Assembly (NCBI RefSeq): GCF_900168165.1
Contig: NZ_FUYV01000021.1
Location: 4,124-68,123 of the forward strand
Length of the DNA: 64,000 nt
Direction of reading: 5' to 3'
Source: Alkalitalea saponilacus
Lineage (GTDB): Bacteria; Bacteroidota; Bacteroidia; Bacteroidales; Marinilabiliaceae
Numbering within the stretch: position 1 is the stretch's first letter; every line of letters begins with the position of its first letter. Under the pieces are notes generated by a model, which saw only the letters and a list, made by a program, of their open reading frames with translations, had not been told where the DNA came from and searched no databases. Shown here piece by piece: positions 17,485 through 25,874 of this stretch. The position numbers and the translations under genes were made by a program.

Positions 17485-17514
17485 TGTGTAAAAGAGTCTT
17501 GAAGTTGTTGATAA
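17485..17514 (-). promoter_or_regulatory. two DnaA-box-like sites upstream of dnaA
   Basis: The minus strand reads TTTTACACA at 17485-17493, which fits TTWTNCACA, and TTATCAACA at 17506-17514, one base from TTATCCACA. They lie about 220-250 bases before the dnaA start. Two sites are too few to call an origin; autoregulation of dnaA is the more modest reading. Confidence 0.4.
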
Positions 17515-17517
17515 AAA

Positions 17518-17544
17518 AAATCCCAAAAAATATTTTTGGGATTT
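17518..17544 (-). terminator. intrinsic terminator after the MCE-domain gene
   Basis: Perfect 12-bp arms 17518-17529 and 17533-17544 enclose a 3-base loop. On the minus strand the stem is followed by a run of T. It lies 30 bases past the stop of the gene at 17574-18824. Confidence 0.9.
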
Positions 17545-17573
17545 AGGAGCCTAAAATCTATTTAACCAAATAA

Positions 17574-18824
17574 CTAGTTTTTGTAATTAACTTGCATCAG
17601 CGCTCTGTTTAGCCGAATGGGTTTCCCATCCCTCAATGCGATGACCTCAGCTTTTGGGAATTGGTCAACTAATTTAAGTCTTAATATCTCAGCCTTTTCA
17701 AAGGATCTGGTTTCGCCAACGGTATAGATGTAGTTTCTGCCGTCTGTATCTTCAAAAACCGGTATGTCATCAAGAACGATAGCGTTTCGAATGTCCAAAG
17801 GTTCTTTTGAAGATGCAACTTTAACCTTGAATACAATGTTCTTTTCTTCAGCCATTTTTTCGGTAGGCGTAACATACACCCGCCGTCCGAAATTAACAGC
17901 AGAGAAATTCAGATAGCGGCCGGGATGATGACGCAAATCAGCCAATAAACGATCCATGTTTGCAGTTGCATCGGCCATATTTAAATAAAGTTCTGCATCG
18001 CTCATTAACAGACCAAGTGTTCCTTCTCCCGTTGTGGCCATGGTCATTAACTCATTTAGTCCAATCAGCAAAGTATCTGCCGATGCTGCAATGGAAGCTA
18101 AATCAACCTCCGAGAGCCCTTGAGAAAAAACAGCCAGGTTTTCCATGGTACTTTCCATGTTTTGAGCCTGATCTTTGAGCCCACTGGTAAAGATTTCAAC
18201 ATTTTGAAGGCTGTTGGCAAGGGCTCCTCCATCCTGAAAAGAGGAGCTGATGTGTTGCGAAGTTTGCTGCAGATGATCGATGGTACTGTATAGTTTTTGC
18301 ATGGATTGCTCCATTTCACTGGAGAAAATGCGGTTGACATGGGTTAGCAAAGTATCAAGTTGTACAAGCACACGTTCTGTCTTTTCCTTAATGGGTTGCA
18401 TCTCAACACTGACCTGTTCAAACAGGTCAGTTCCCACATCAGTATAAATAAAATCACCTGGCTGCAACATCGCAGGGCTATCTCCAATTAAAATCTCCAC
18501 AACCTTACTGCCCATAATATCCATATTCTGAATCTGAGCAACTGAATTATCCGGAATTTTTACATCTTCACTAATTAAAAGAGTAACCAGAAATTTACCC
18601 GGCTGTTCAGGATGTAATCTCACACGTTGCACTGTTCCAATTCGATATCCTCTATAAATTACCGGACTTCCATCGGAAAGGCCGTTTACTTTTTCGTAAA
18701 CGCCATAATATTGTGTACCGAAAACAAATATATCTTTTCCCTTCAGGAAGTTGAATCCCCATATAAGCAGGGTCATTGCAACAATGACAAGCAGACCGAG
18801 CTTAATTTCCTTTTTTATATGCAT
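17574..18824 (-). CDS. MlaD-family (MCE domain) lipid-transport protein with SPOR-like tail
   Basis: The 416-residue protein has one N-terminal membrane helix (about 9-26) and an MCE domain (about 38-115, with GLSDGSPVIYRGYRIG). A long helical, coiled-coil-like stretch rich in Gln/Met/Leu covers about 140-290. A C-terminal domain (about 330-410) has the pattern FKVKVASS then YIYTVG. MCE proteins carry phospholipids between the membranes, and this layout puts the domain in the periplasm, anchored in the inner membrane. The C-terminal domain resembles the tail of the upstream amidase. The two genes are separated by 15 bases on the same strand and surely form an operon. The MlaE permease and MlaF ATPase are not in the window. 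The role in lipid transport is from family knowledge only. Confidence 0.88.
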   Translation of the reverse strand: MHIKKEIKLGLLVIVAMTLLIWGFNFLKGKDIFVFGTQYYGVYEKVNGLSDGSPVIYRGYRIGTVQRVRLHPEQPGKFLVTLLISEDVKIPDNSVAQIQNMDIMGSKVVEILIGDSPAMLQPGDFIYTDVGTDLFEQVSVEMQPIKEKTERVLVQLDTLLTHVNRIFSSEMEQSMQKLYSTIDHLQQTSQHISSSFQDGGALANSLQNVEIFTSGLKDQAQNMESTMENLAVFSQGLSEVDLASIAASADTLLIGLNELMTMATTGEGTLGLLMSDAELYLNMADATANMDRLLADLRHHPGRYLNFSAVNFGRRVYVTPTEKMAEEKNIVFKVKVASSKEPLDIRNAIVLDDIPVFEDTDGRNYIYTVGETRSFEKAEILRLKLVDQFPKAEVIALRDGKPIRLNRALMQVNYKN

Positions 18825-18839
18825 GAGTATAAGTTAAGT

Positions 18840-19940
18840 TTAGCGAACGGATGATACTGGCACTCGTTCGCCATTTTTAAAAGCTACAATAAAACTATCA
18901 GGAATTTTCTCCCTGACACCAGTGAGTTGATGACTGATATCATCGTAACAAATTGAATAGCCTGTGGTATATTTGTAAAGCCCCCCTTCTTCATATACCC
19001 ATACTTCATCAAAATGAGTATATGGACCTTCACCAGAGTTGATCATTTGCCGGGTTGTGGCAACCTGAATTCTGAAAACCACCTCATTTTGTGTATCTAC
19101 CATTGGAGGAGTTTCTGGAAGAACTATTTCAGACTGAACATTGGGTCTAACTGAGGCAATCTGGCTTCTGGCTTCATGTCGGTTCTTATAGTCCCGAATT
19201 GCTCTAAATATTGCAGAAGCCAAATACACCTGACCTTCTTCAGATGCTAGAAATCTCTCCTCTTGGGCATTACTAAGAAAACCAACTTCAACCAAAACAC
19301 CTGGCATGGCAGTTTCCCTCAAAACAAGAAATCCGGCCTGTTTTACCCCTCTGTTGTGCCTGCCCACCCTGCTCTCAAACTGATTTTGGATCAATGATGC
19401 AGCAGAGATGCTCTGATCCAGATAAACGTTCTGCATCAACTCAAAAATAATATATGACTCGGGCGAAGTAGGATCAAACCCCTGATAGGTTGTGGTGTAA
19501 TCCTCTTCAAGAATGATTACACTGTTCTCCCTCTTGGCCACTTCAAGGTTTTCCTGCGACCTGTGCAAACCCAAAACAAAGGTTTCAGCGCCGTATATGC
19601 GTGGATTGTGAATGGAGTTGGCATGGATAGACACAAAAAGATCTGCTTTGGCATTATTAGCAATCTCAGCCCGTTCATTCAAAGGTACAAACACATCATC
19701 AGTTCGAGTGAAAACAACATTCAATTCGGGCATTTCACGTTTGAGATACTCGCCCACCTTGAGTCCGATGGCCAAAACAACATCCTTCTCCTTCACAGTT
19801 CTTCCTACGGCACCGGGATCACGGCCTCCATGGCCGGGATCTATAACTACTGTGCGAAATCCGGATTCACGTTGATTTTGAGCCTCCGCATCAATTATTA
19901 TAACCCCAAACAATATCAACAAAAATAATATGTACCTCAT
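18840..19940 (-). CDS. N-acetylmuramoyl-L-alanine amidase (Amidase_3) with SPOR-like tail
   Basis: The 366-residue protein has a signal peptide (about 1-20) and an Amidase_3 domain (about 29-250). The zinc motifs visible are DPGHGGRDPGAVG (about 34-46), the Glu of the ERAEIANN segment, and SIHANS (about 103-108). VGFLSN near 216-221 carries the late conserved region after the catalytic Glu of VEVGF. It cleaves the amide bond between muramic acid and the stem peptide in the periplasm, usually at the division septum. The C-terminal 80 residues (FRIQVATT then YKYTTGYS) form a SPOR-like domain also seen in the next gene. SPOR domains bind denuded septal glycan. It is the first gene of the amidase-MCE operon. 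Confidence 0.93.
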   Translation of the reverse strand: MRYILFLLILFGVIIIDAEAQNQRESGFRTVVIDPGHGGRDPGAVGRTVKEKDVVLAIGLKVGEYLKREMPELNVVFTRTDDVFVPLNERAEIANNAKADLFVSIHANSIHNPRIYGAETFVLGLHRSQENLEVAKRENSVIILEEDYTTTYQGFDPTSPESYIIFELMQNVYLDQSISAASLIQNQFESRVGRHNRGVKQAGFLVLRETAMPGVLVEVGFLSNAQEERFLASEEGQVYLASAIFRAIRDYKNRHEARSQIASVRPNVQSEIVLPETPPMVDTQNEVVFRIQVATTRQMINSGEGPYTHFDEVWVYEEGGLYKYTTGYSICYDDISHQLTGVREKIPDSFIVAFKNGERVPVSSVR

Positions 19941-20260
19941 AAATAATAAAACTTTATGCGCTTAGTTTATAGAAATACACAGACAATTGATTAAAAGCTG
20001 TAACAACATTCATTCCAGAATCTGTAAGACAAGCAACCATGGCAAATGGTTCCATCATTAAAGTTAACCTATATATAAAGCGAAACAATTATATTTTTGC
20101 CAAATTTAATAAATATCTCCCTGTGTGCCAGAACTCCTTTAAGTTTTATTGAAAAGAAATGTATTAAGACCAATTTTTAATTTATTTTTGTGCTCATATC
20201 TATTAAAAATACGGGATTGTTTTGAGAGTAAAGACCAATAAAATTACGCCTTTTAACTTC

Positions 20261-23089
20261 ATGCCGATCAAATGGTTAATACTATTACTGTGTCTTGGCA
20301 CATACATGCATCCTAAGGCTCAAAACATTGAACTACAATCACCTGTAAACGACTCATTACCCAACCTCTCGGAAGAGCTCACCAGGATGTATCACACCAT
20401 ATTGAGCGATACCACTGAGATATTTATCACCGACGAGACCTTTGCAACCGACCAGGAAGCTACTTCAGCAAATGATGACACAATAGTTACGGAGCAACCG
20501 AGAGAACGACAAAGACAAAGATCGCCTTTTATAGAAGCAGAAGTAAAATACAGTGCGGAAGATTCAACCTGGTTTGATCGGGGAAGAGTCTACCTGTTTG
20601 GGAATGCATCTGTCAGTTATCAGGATGTTCATCTGACGGCTCATTACATTGAGCTTGACCTGGACAGCAATCTGGTTTATGCAACCGGAACCGTTGACTC
20701 GCTTGGTGTTGAAACAGGGCTACCAGTGTTTCGTGATCCCAGCGGTGAGTACACCATGCGAAGTATCCGCTATAATTTTAAGACAGAAAAGGCCATCATT
20801 ACTCATGTAGTTACCACGCAGGGAGAAGGGTTTGTAGTAAGCGACAGAGCAAAAAAAAATGCTGACAACACCTATTTTTTAAAGGACGGACGATACACAA
20901 CATGTAACCATCATGACAGCCCCCACTTTTATATCAATATGACCAGAGCAAAGGTGATACCGGGAGATAAAATAGTTACCGGTCCTGCTTACCTTGTTCT
21001 GGAAGATGTTCCAATCTATCCGCTCATCATCCCATTTGCCTTTGTGCCCAGCACCACCACCTATAGTTCAGGTTTTTTAATGCCTTCATATGGTGAGGAG
21101 AGCAACCGGGGGTTTTTCCTTCGCGATGGGGGGTATTATTGGGCTGCAAATGAATATTTTGATCTGGCTCTTACCGGAGATCTATATGCCAATGGCTCAT
21201 GGGGATTGAGATCGTCGTCCAATTATCGCAGAAGATACAGGTATGCTGGTAGTTTCAATGCCAACAGAATCACCAACGTCTTTAGCGAACGAGATCTGCC
21301 GGATTATCGCAAAACCAATGATTTTTCGGTAACATGGTCGCACAGACAGGATGCAAAAGCTCATCCTTACCGCACTTTTGGTGCAAGCGTTAACTTCTCC
21401 ACCAGTTCCTTTGATCAAAACAATGTTGGTAGCGTGATTAACCCGGAAGTGCTGGCTCAAAACCAAAAAAGATCAAACATTTCATATTCCCGCCGATTTC
21501 CTAACTCTCCGTTCAATATGTCGTTGAATGCTTTACACTCTCAGAACAGCCGGGATACCACTATAAATCTGACATTGCCCGACATGACAGTGACGATGAG
21601 TCGGATTTTTCCATTTAAAAACCAAAATCGTATTGGCGGACAAGAAGCCTGGTACGAAAACATTAGCGTTGGTTATACAGGTAATATGAGAAACGAAATT
21701 TCTACCAAGGAAAGCGAATTCAGCATGAGTCCGCAAGCTTTGAGAGATGATTGGCGAAATGGAGTAAGACACAGCATCCCTGTGTCTTTAAACCTAAAAC
21801 TTCTGAGATACTTCACTGTAACGCCAAACGTAAACTATACTGAAAGATGGTATTTTAACTCCATACGTAAAGATTACGATGAAGATTTGAGAAGAGTTGT
21901 TACCACGGATACCATTCCCGGATTTAACAGAGTATATGATTACAATGTAGGCGTTGGAACTTCAACTAAATTATATACATTCTTTACCCCAAGCAGGGCC
22001 ATTTTTGGAGATAAAATAGATGCGATTCGCCACGTCATGACTCCCTCGGTAAGTATGAGTTACCGGCCTGATTTTGGTGAGGAGAAATTTGGATATTACG
22101 ACTGGATTGAATACTATGACAAAAGCCGGGATTTGGTTGTAAGAGAAGAGTATTCCATTTTTGAGGGTGCATTGTATGGGGTACCCGGAAGAGGAAAATC
22201 AGGTTCCATGGGATTGAGTTTAGGGAACACCCTGGAAATGAAAATGAGAAGTGATAGAGATACGACAGGATTCAAGAAAGTAAATATTCTGGAGTCTCTT
22301 AATTTCAGTACCTCCTATAATTTCATGGCTGATTCGCTCAACTGGTCTAACATATCCATGAGTGGACGAACCAAAGTATTTGGAACCAATATCAGTTTTG
22401 GTGCTACATTTAATCCGTATGCAATAGATACCACAGCAACAGGCCGCCCGGTAGCTGTTCATCGCTCAGAGTGGGATGTAAACAGAAGAATTGCCAGACT
22501 AACACAGGCTAATCTGAGTTTTGGACTAAATTTTGGATCTGAAACGATTAAGCGTTGGCGCGATGGTCGCTCTGCAAATGGTAACGGAAATGATAATAAC
22601 AACGGTATTCCACCTCCTACCGACGATGACTCCATGATGCCACCAGGGATGGATCAACATATGCAAGGACAATCGGCTCCACACAATGCAGAACCTCAAC
22701 AGGCGGGTGACGATGGATATGTAAAATTCGATATGCCATGGAACATCTCATTCAACTACAGTATGCGGGTTGTTCAGGGAGAATTCAACCGGGAACGGAT
22801 GGATTATGACAAAAGAATTACGGCTGACATCAACGCAAATGGCCGAATTTCGCTTACCAATAAGTGGGATATCAGTGTATCATCGGGGTACAATTTTGAC
22901 CGGAAAGAAATCTCGCATACCAACGTAAGGATAAATAGAAACCTCCATTGCTGGAATATGAGTTTTAACCTGGTTCCAGTTGGAAGATTTAAATCATACT
23001 TCTTTACCATATCGGTTAACAGCAGTCTGCTGAGAGACCTGAAATATGAGAAACGAAGTCACCCGAGAGATAATCCGAACTGGTTTTAA
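20261..23089 (+). CDS. lptD: LPS-assembly outer-membrane protein LptD (OstA-like)
   Basis: The product has a signal peptide (MPIKWLILLLCLGTY onward) and an OstA/LptA-like N-terminal domain (about 60-200, with the DVHLTAHYIELDLDSNLVYA pattern). A large C-terminal region rich in aromatic, alternating residues would form the 20-plus-stranded barrel. A Pro/Asn/Gly/Met-rich loop (about 785-835) interrupts the barrel near its end. LptD with LptE inserts lipopolysaccharide into the outer leaflet of the outer membrane. A TTG at 20222 could add 13 residues, but ATG 20261 gives a proper signal peptide (942 residues). Length is normal for Bacteroidota. Its promoter would lie in the divergent gap with the amidase; a lone TATTTTTG occurs at 20183-20190. 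The stop codon lies in the first unit of a heptamer array. Confidence 0.9.
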   Translation: MPIKWLILLLCLGTYMHPKAQNIELQSPVNDSLPNLSEELTRMYHTILSDTTEIFITDETFATDQEATSANDDTIVTEQPRERQRQRSPFIEAEVKYSAEDSTWFDRGRVYLFGNASVSYQDVHLTAHYIELDLDSNLVYATGTVDSLGVETGLPVFRDPSGEYTMRSIRYNFKTEKAIITHVVTTQGEGFVVSDRAKKNADNTYFLKDGRYTTCNHHDSPHFYINMTRAKVIPGDKIVTGPAYLVLEDVPIYPLIIPFAFVPSTTTYSSGFLMPSYGEESNRGFFLRDGGYYWAANEYFDLALTGDLYANGSWGLRSSSNYRRRYRYAGSFNANRITNVFSERDLPDYRKTNDFSVTWSHRQDAKAHPYRTFGASVNFSTSSFDQNNVGSVINPEVLAQNQKRSNISYSRRFPNSPFNMSLNALHSQNSRDTTINLTLPDMTVTMSRIFPFKNQNRIGGQEAWYENISVGYTGNMRNEISTKESEFSMSPQALRDDWRNGVRHSIPVSLNLKLLRYFTVTPNVNYTERWYFNSIRKDYDEDLRRVVTTDTIPGFNRVYDYNVGVGTSTKLYTFFTPSRAIFGDKIDAIRHVMTPSVSMSYRPDFGEEKFGYYDWIEYYDKSRDLVVREEYSIFEGALYGVPGRGKSGSMGLSLGNTLEMKMRSDRDTTGFKKVNILESLNFSTSYNFMADSLNWSNISMSGRTKVFGTNISFGATFNPYAIDTTATGRPVAVHRSEWDVNRRIARLTQANLSFGLNFGSETIKRWRDGRSANGNGNDNNNGIPPPTDDDSMMPPGMDQHMQGQSAPHNAEPQQAGDDGYVKFDMPWNISFNYSMRVVQGEFNRERMDYDKRITADINANGRISLTNKWDISVSSGYNFDRKEISHTNVRINRNLHCWNMSFNLVPVGRFKSYFFTISVNSSLLRDLKYEKRSHPRDNPNWF

Positions 23090-23159
23090 GTTTTATGTTC
23101 TATGTTTTATGTTTTAAGTTAATGGTTCAGTCAAAACTTTAAACCTTAAACCTTAAACA
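23083..23159. repeat. bipartite heptamer array: 7 GTT plus 4 AAC units
   Basis: GTTTTAA at 23083-23089 contains the lptD stop codon. Six more GTT units follow in exact phase to 23131. Without a gap, four AAC units run to 23159 (CAAAACT, TTAAACC, TTAAACC, TTAAACA). The junction GTTCAGT-CAAAACT closely matches the one at 5199-5212. Confidence 0.92.
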
Positions 23160-23172
23160 AAAATTTATAGCG

Positions 23173-23550
23173 ATGAAAAGAATAATCCAGACCGAAAATG
23201 CTCCTGCGGCCATTGGGCCATATAGTCAGGCCATCGAAAAGAATGGAACATTGTACATTTCAGGGCAAATACCTGTAAATCCGGCCACCGGACAAATAGT
23301 TGAAGGAGGAATTACAGAACAAACCACCCAGGTAATGGAAAACATCCGGGCCATTCTGAAAGAGGCGGGATACGAATTTTCCGATGTAGTAAAATCAACC
23401 TGCTTGTTGGCTGACATGGAAGACTTCAAAGCCATGAACGAAGTATATGGCAGTTATTACCGTTTGAATCCGCCGGCAAGAGCTGCTTTTGCAGTAAAAG
23501 CTCTCCCTATGGGTGCTTTGGTTGAGATAGAAACCATTGCAATAAAATAG
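23173..23550 (+). CDS. ridA: RidA family enamine/imine deaminase
   Basis: At 125 residues this is a full-length RidA. Landmarks are APAAIGPYSQAI (about 10-21), LYISGQIPVNPATGQI and NPPARAAFAVKALP (about 98-111), where the Arg binds the carboxylate of the substrate. The C-terminal EIETIAIK is also typical. RidA hydrolyses reactive 2-aminoacrylate and other enamines made by PLP enzymes, releasing ammonia and protecting those enzymes. It acts as a cytoplasmic trimer. It is preceded by the heptamer array after lptD and ends at a terminator shared with the convergent rplI. Start ATG 23173 follows an A-rich leader. Confidence 0.95.
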   Translation: MKRIIQTENAPAAIGPYSQAIEKNGTLYISGQIPVNPATGQIVEGGITEQTTQVMENIRAILKEAGYEFSDVVKSTCLLADMEDFKAMNEVYGSYYRLNPPARAAFAVKALPMGALVEIETIAIK

Positions 23551-23561
23551 TGTATAGTGCA

Positions 23562-23593
23562 AAAAAAGGAACATCCGTGGATGTTCCTTTTTT
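23562..23593. terminator. bidirectional terminator between ridA and rplI
   Basis: The 13-bp arms 23562-23574 and 23581-23593 are perfect, each bordered by an A or T run, with a 6-base loop. It can end transcription from both convergent operons. Confidence 0.9.
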
Positions 23594-23631
23594 CTGTTTG
23601 TTTGAAAAACGTATTTGTTATTATTTTCTGC

Positions 23632-24078
23632 TTATTCAGCAACCACTTCAAATTCGATGGTCACTTTCACATCACGATGTAATTTTACAGTTGCGGTGTA
23701 AGTACCCAACTCTTTAATAGCATCTTTAATGGTGATGTGCTTCCGTTCAACTTTGAAACCATCTTTTTCGAGTACTTCAGCAATTTGAATATTATTAACT
23801 GAACCGAAAATTTTTCCAGTTGAACTGGCTTTTGCCCCTATGGTTAGTTTTACACCTTCCAGTTTTTCTGCAACAGCTGCAGCTTCCTGTCTAAGTTTCT
23901 CTTCCTTATGAGCTCTTTGCTTTTGGTTTTCAGCGTGAACTTTTAAAGCCGACTCTGTTGCCAATATAGCAAATCCCTGGGGAATAAGATAATTTCTGCC
24001 GTAACCAGGCTTTACCTTTACAATATCGTCTTTGTGACCCAGGTTGGTCACATCTTCTTTTAAGATTACTTCCATCAT
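23632..24078 (-). CDS. rplI: 50S ribosomal protein L9
   Basis: The 148-residue protein has the L9 layout: an N-terminal rRNA-binding domain (VILKEDVTNLGHKDDIVKVKPGYGRNYLIPQGFA), a long central helix rich in Lys/Glu/Gln/Ala (about 45-75) and a C-terminal domain. It binds domain V of 23S rRNA near the base of the L1 stalk. It is the last gene of rpsF-rpsR-rplI, 19 bases after rpsR. Two ATGs stand in tandem. The AAGGAGG at 24088-24094 is nine bases before the first ATG and is a full Shine-Dalgarno, rare in this window. Confidence 0.97.
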   Translation of the reverse strand: MMEVILKEDVTNLGHKDDIVKVKPGYGRNYLIPQGFAILATESALKVHAENQKQRAHKEEKLRQEAAAVAEKLEGVKLTIGAKASSTGKIFGSVNNIQIAEVLEKDGFKVERKHITIKDAIKELGTYTATVKLHRDVKVTIEFEVVAE

Positions 24079-24087
24079 GGTCTTTTT

Positions 24088-24094
24088 CCTCCTT
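24088..24094 (-). promoter_or_regulatory. strong ribosome-binding site of rplI
   Basis: AAGGAGG on the minus strand lies nine bases before the ATG at 24078. Most genes in the window lack such a sequence, so this one stands out and supports the chosen L9 start. Confidence 0.8.
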
Positions 24095-24097
24095 AAA

Positions 24098-24367
24098 TTA
24101 TTTCATTAAATCGGTTACATAAGGCAACAGGGCCAGATGACGAGCTCTCTTTACTGCCTGGGCAACTTTACGCTGGTACTTTAAAGATGTACCAGTTAAA
24201 CGACGTGGTAAAATTTTACCCTGCTCGTTAAGGAACTTCTTCAAAAACTCAGGATCTTTATAATCCACGTATTTGATTTTGTTCTTCTTGAAACGGCAGT
24301 ACTTCTTCTTCTTAATCTCTACCGACGGAGGTGTAAGATATCTGATTTCACTTTGATTTTGTGCCAT
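24098..24367 (-). CDS. rpsR: 30S ribosomal protein S18
   Basis: The 89-residue protein has the S18 core [20 protein letters not shown] and the [20 protein letters not shown] region (about 57-76), which contacts 16S rRNA and pairs with S6 on the platform of the small subunit. The N-terminal extension (first 20 residues) is typical of Bacteroidota. It lies three bases after rpsF, so the two are probably translated together. An AAGGAG stretch within the end of rpsF serves as a ribosome-binding site. Confidence 0.97.
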   Translation of the reverse strand: MAQNQSEIRYLTPPSVEIKKKKYCRFKKNKIKYVDYKDPEFLKKFLNEQGKILPRRLTGTSLKYQRKVAQAVKRARHLALLPYVTDLMK

Positions 24368-24370
24368 GGC

Positions 24371-24718
24371 CTATTTCTCCTTTTCTTCTTTTTTGTTACT
24401 TCTTCTTTTTTCACTGTAAAGCAGCGCATACTTATCAAGTTTAAAAGTTAAAAACCTGATGATGCGCTCATCACGACGATAGTTCAACTCTAACTTCTGA
24501 ATAAATTCAGGCTTAGCTTTGAACTCCAACAGATTGTAAAAACCTGTGGATTTCTTCTGAATAGGATAAGCCAATTTACGAAGGCCCCAATTCTCCTCAT
24601 GGACAATTTCGCCTCCATCTTCCAGGATCATGTTCCTGAACTTTTCCACCGCTTCCTTCATCTGAACATCAGACAAAACGGGAGTTAAAATGAAAACGGT
24701 TTCATAACTGTTTAACAT
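24371..24718 (-). CDS. rpsF: 30S ribosomal protein S6
   Basis: At 115 residues the protein has the S6 ferredoxin-like fold sequence: [13 protein letters not shown] at the start, [24 protein letters not shown] in the middle and a Lys/Glu-rich tail ([12 protein letters not shown]). It binds S18 and the central domain of 16S rRNA. It is the first gene of the conserved S6-S18-L9 operon. A very good Bacteroidota promoter lies 40-70 bases upstream (24759-24789). No separate S6:S18 leader RNA structure was confirmed in the short 5' region. Confidence 0.97.
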   Translation of the reverse strand: MLNSYETVFILTPVLSDVQMKEAVEKFRNMILEDGGEIVHEENWGLRKLAYPIQKKSTGFYNLLEFKAKPEFIQKLELNYRRDERIIRFLTFKLDKYALLYSEKRRSNKKEEKEK

Positions 24719-24758
24719 AGAAACAAATTTAAATTAAAGATTTACATTAATTGAGCCG

Positions 24759-24789
24759 CAAAATTATAAAATAATTATTTGAAATCAAA
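24759..24789 (-). promoter_or_regulatory. promoter of rpsF-rpsR-rplI
   Basis: On the minus strand TTTG (24786-24789) is followed after exactly 19 bases by TAATTTTG (24759-24766), a perfect fit to the Bacteroidota -33/-7 consensus. Transcription would start near 24752, giving a leader of about 34 bases. Confidence 0.8.
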
Positions 24790-24881
24790 TAATTATGCAT
24801 GGTATAATTATTATCTTTTTGACATACAGACCCATAAACTGCCATCATATGGAATGGTTCAAATGCGAGATGCTGTGTATA

Positions 24882-25868
24882 TTAATGATCTCCAAAGTAT
24901 TTCATAAACTGAACCCTTTCGAACATCTCGGGGTTATTTGGCATCATTTTTTTTCCATAGTTGTGTATATCGCTGATGGTTTCAATATTGTTCTGATCCA
25001 TCCACTTTTCGAGTCCATGCAGAAAATCCATGATATAATCGGGCCCATTTTTATAGATGGCAGAAACAACTTGCACGGCATTGGCTCCTGCAACCAACAT
25101 TTTCACCATGGTATCGGGGGTATGAATGCCTGTTGAGGCAACCAAATCGCAACTGATTTTTTGCGACAGGATGGAGATCCACCTTAAAGACCAAACATAA
25201 TCAGAAGTTGAAGAATAGACCGAACCGGATACAATCTTGTTATTAACCAGATCTATATCCGGGTTATAATAACGGTTAAAAAGAACCAACCCTTCCACTC
25301 CGGCATCTTCCAATTTTTTAGCCATGTGGGCAGTATCGGTGAAAAATGGTGACAGCTTTATGGATACCGGTATTGTAACATGTGACTTCACTTTTTTTAT
25401 GATATTGATATATCTGGCCGAGATGGTTGCAGCATCCTCATCAATTGATACAGGTAGCCTAAATACGTTCAATTCGATAGCATCTGCCCCAGCATCCTGC
25501 AGTTTGGCTGCATATGAGAACCACTCACCCACCGAGCGGCAATTGATGCTTGCAATTACTTTTATGTCAGATTCCTTTTTTACACTCTTGATCAATTGAG
25601 TTGTACGCTCAAGCATATCATTTTTCAATTGATAATCGTAATAATCAAAAAATTCCAGATTGTTTTCCTGATGTCCCAACTGGTTTTTAAATGTTTTCTG
25701 ATATTCAAGTTGGATTTCCTCCTCAAAAAGAGATTTAAGAATCACAGCCGATGCACCATTTTTGGCCAATCGGGCAATGGAATCAGGAGTTGCGGTTAAC
25801 CCGCAACTTCCAACTATCAATGGATTTTTTAACTCGAGGCCCAGGTATTTTGTAGTGAGATTTGCCAT
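24882..25868 (-). CDS. dihydroorotate-dehydrogenase-like flavoprotein
   Basis: The 328-residue protein has the DHOD/PreA TIM barrel: GLELKNPLIVGSCGLT at the start, VIASINCRS (about 91-99), AIELNVFRLP, VSIKLSPFFTD and LVASTGIHTPDTMVKMLVAGA (about 238-258) for FMN binding. It lacks the class 1 catalytic context expected of a pyrimidine-synthesis PyrD. The NCRSVGEW segment replaces the usual cysteine or serine loop only in part, so pyrimidine synthesis is not assumed. It follows the NfnB-like gene by six bases and probably receives or donates electrons with it. The same three-gene order suggests a flavin-based electron-transfer unit; the substrate is unknown. Confidence 0.8.
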   Translation of the reverse strand: MANLTTKYLGLELKNPLIVGSCGLTATPDSIARLAKNGASAVILKSLFEEEIQLEYQKTFKNQLGHQENNLEFFDYYDYQLKNDMLERTTQLIKSVKKESDIKVIASINCRSVGEWFSYAAKLQDAGADAIELNVFRLPVSIDEDAATISARYINIIKKVKSHVTIPVSIKLSPFFTDTAHMAKKLEDAGVEGLVLFNRYYNPDIDLVNNKIVSGSVYSSTSDYVWSLRWISILSQKISCDLVASTGIHTPDTMVKMLVAGANAVQVVSAIYKNGPDYIMDFLHGLEKWMDQNNIETISDIHNYGKKMMPNNPEMFERVQFMKYFGDH

Positions 25869-25874
25869 AATGTG

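Noticed and set aside
17266-17573. Origin of replication
   Set aside because: Only two DnaA-box-like sites and no clear AT-rich unwinding element; not enough for oriC.
24795-25136. Plus-strand frame opposite the DHOD-like gene
   Set aside because: Lies opposite a convincing gene and reads as a random frame.
24882-25868. Class 1 PyrD for pyrimidine synthesis
   Set aside because: Gene context is electron transfer and the catalytic loop is only partly like PyrD.
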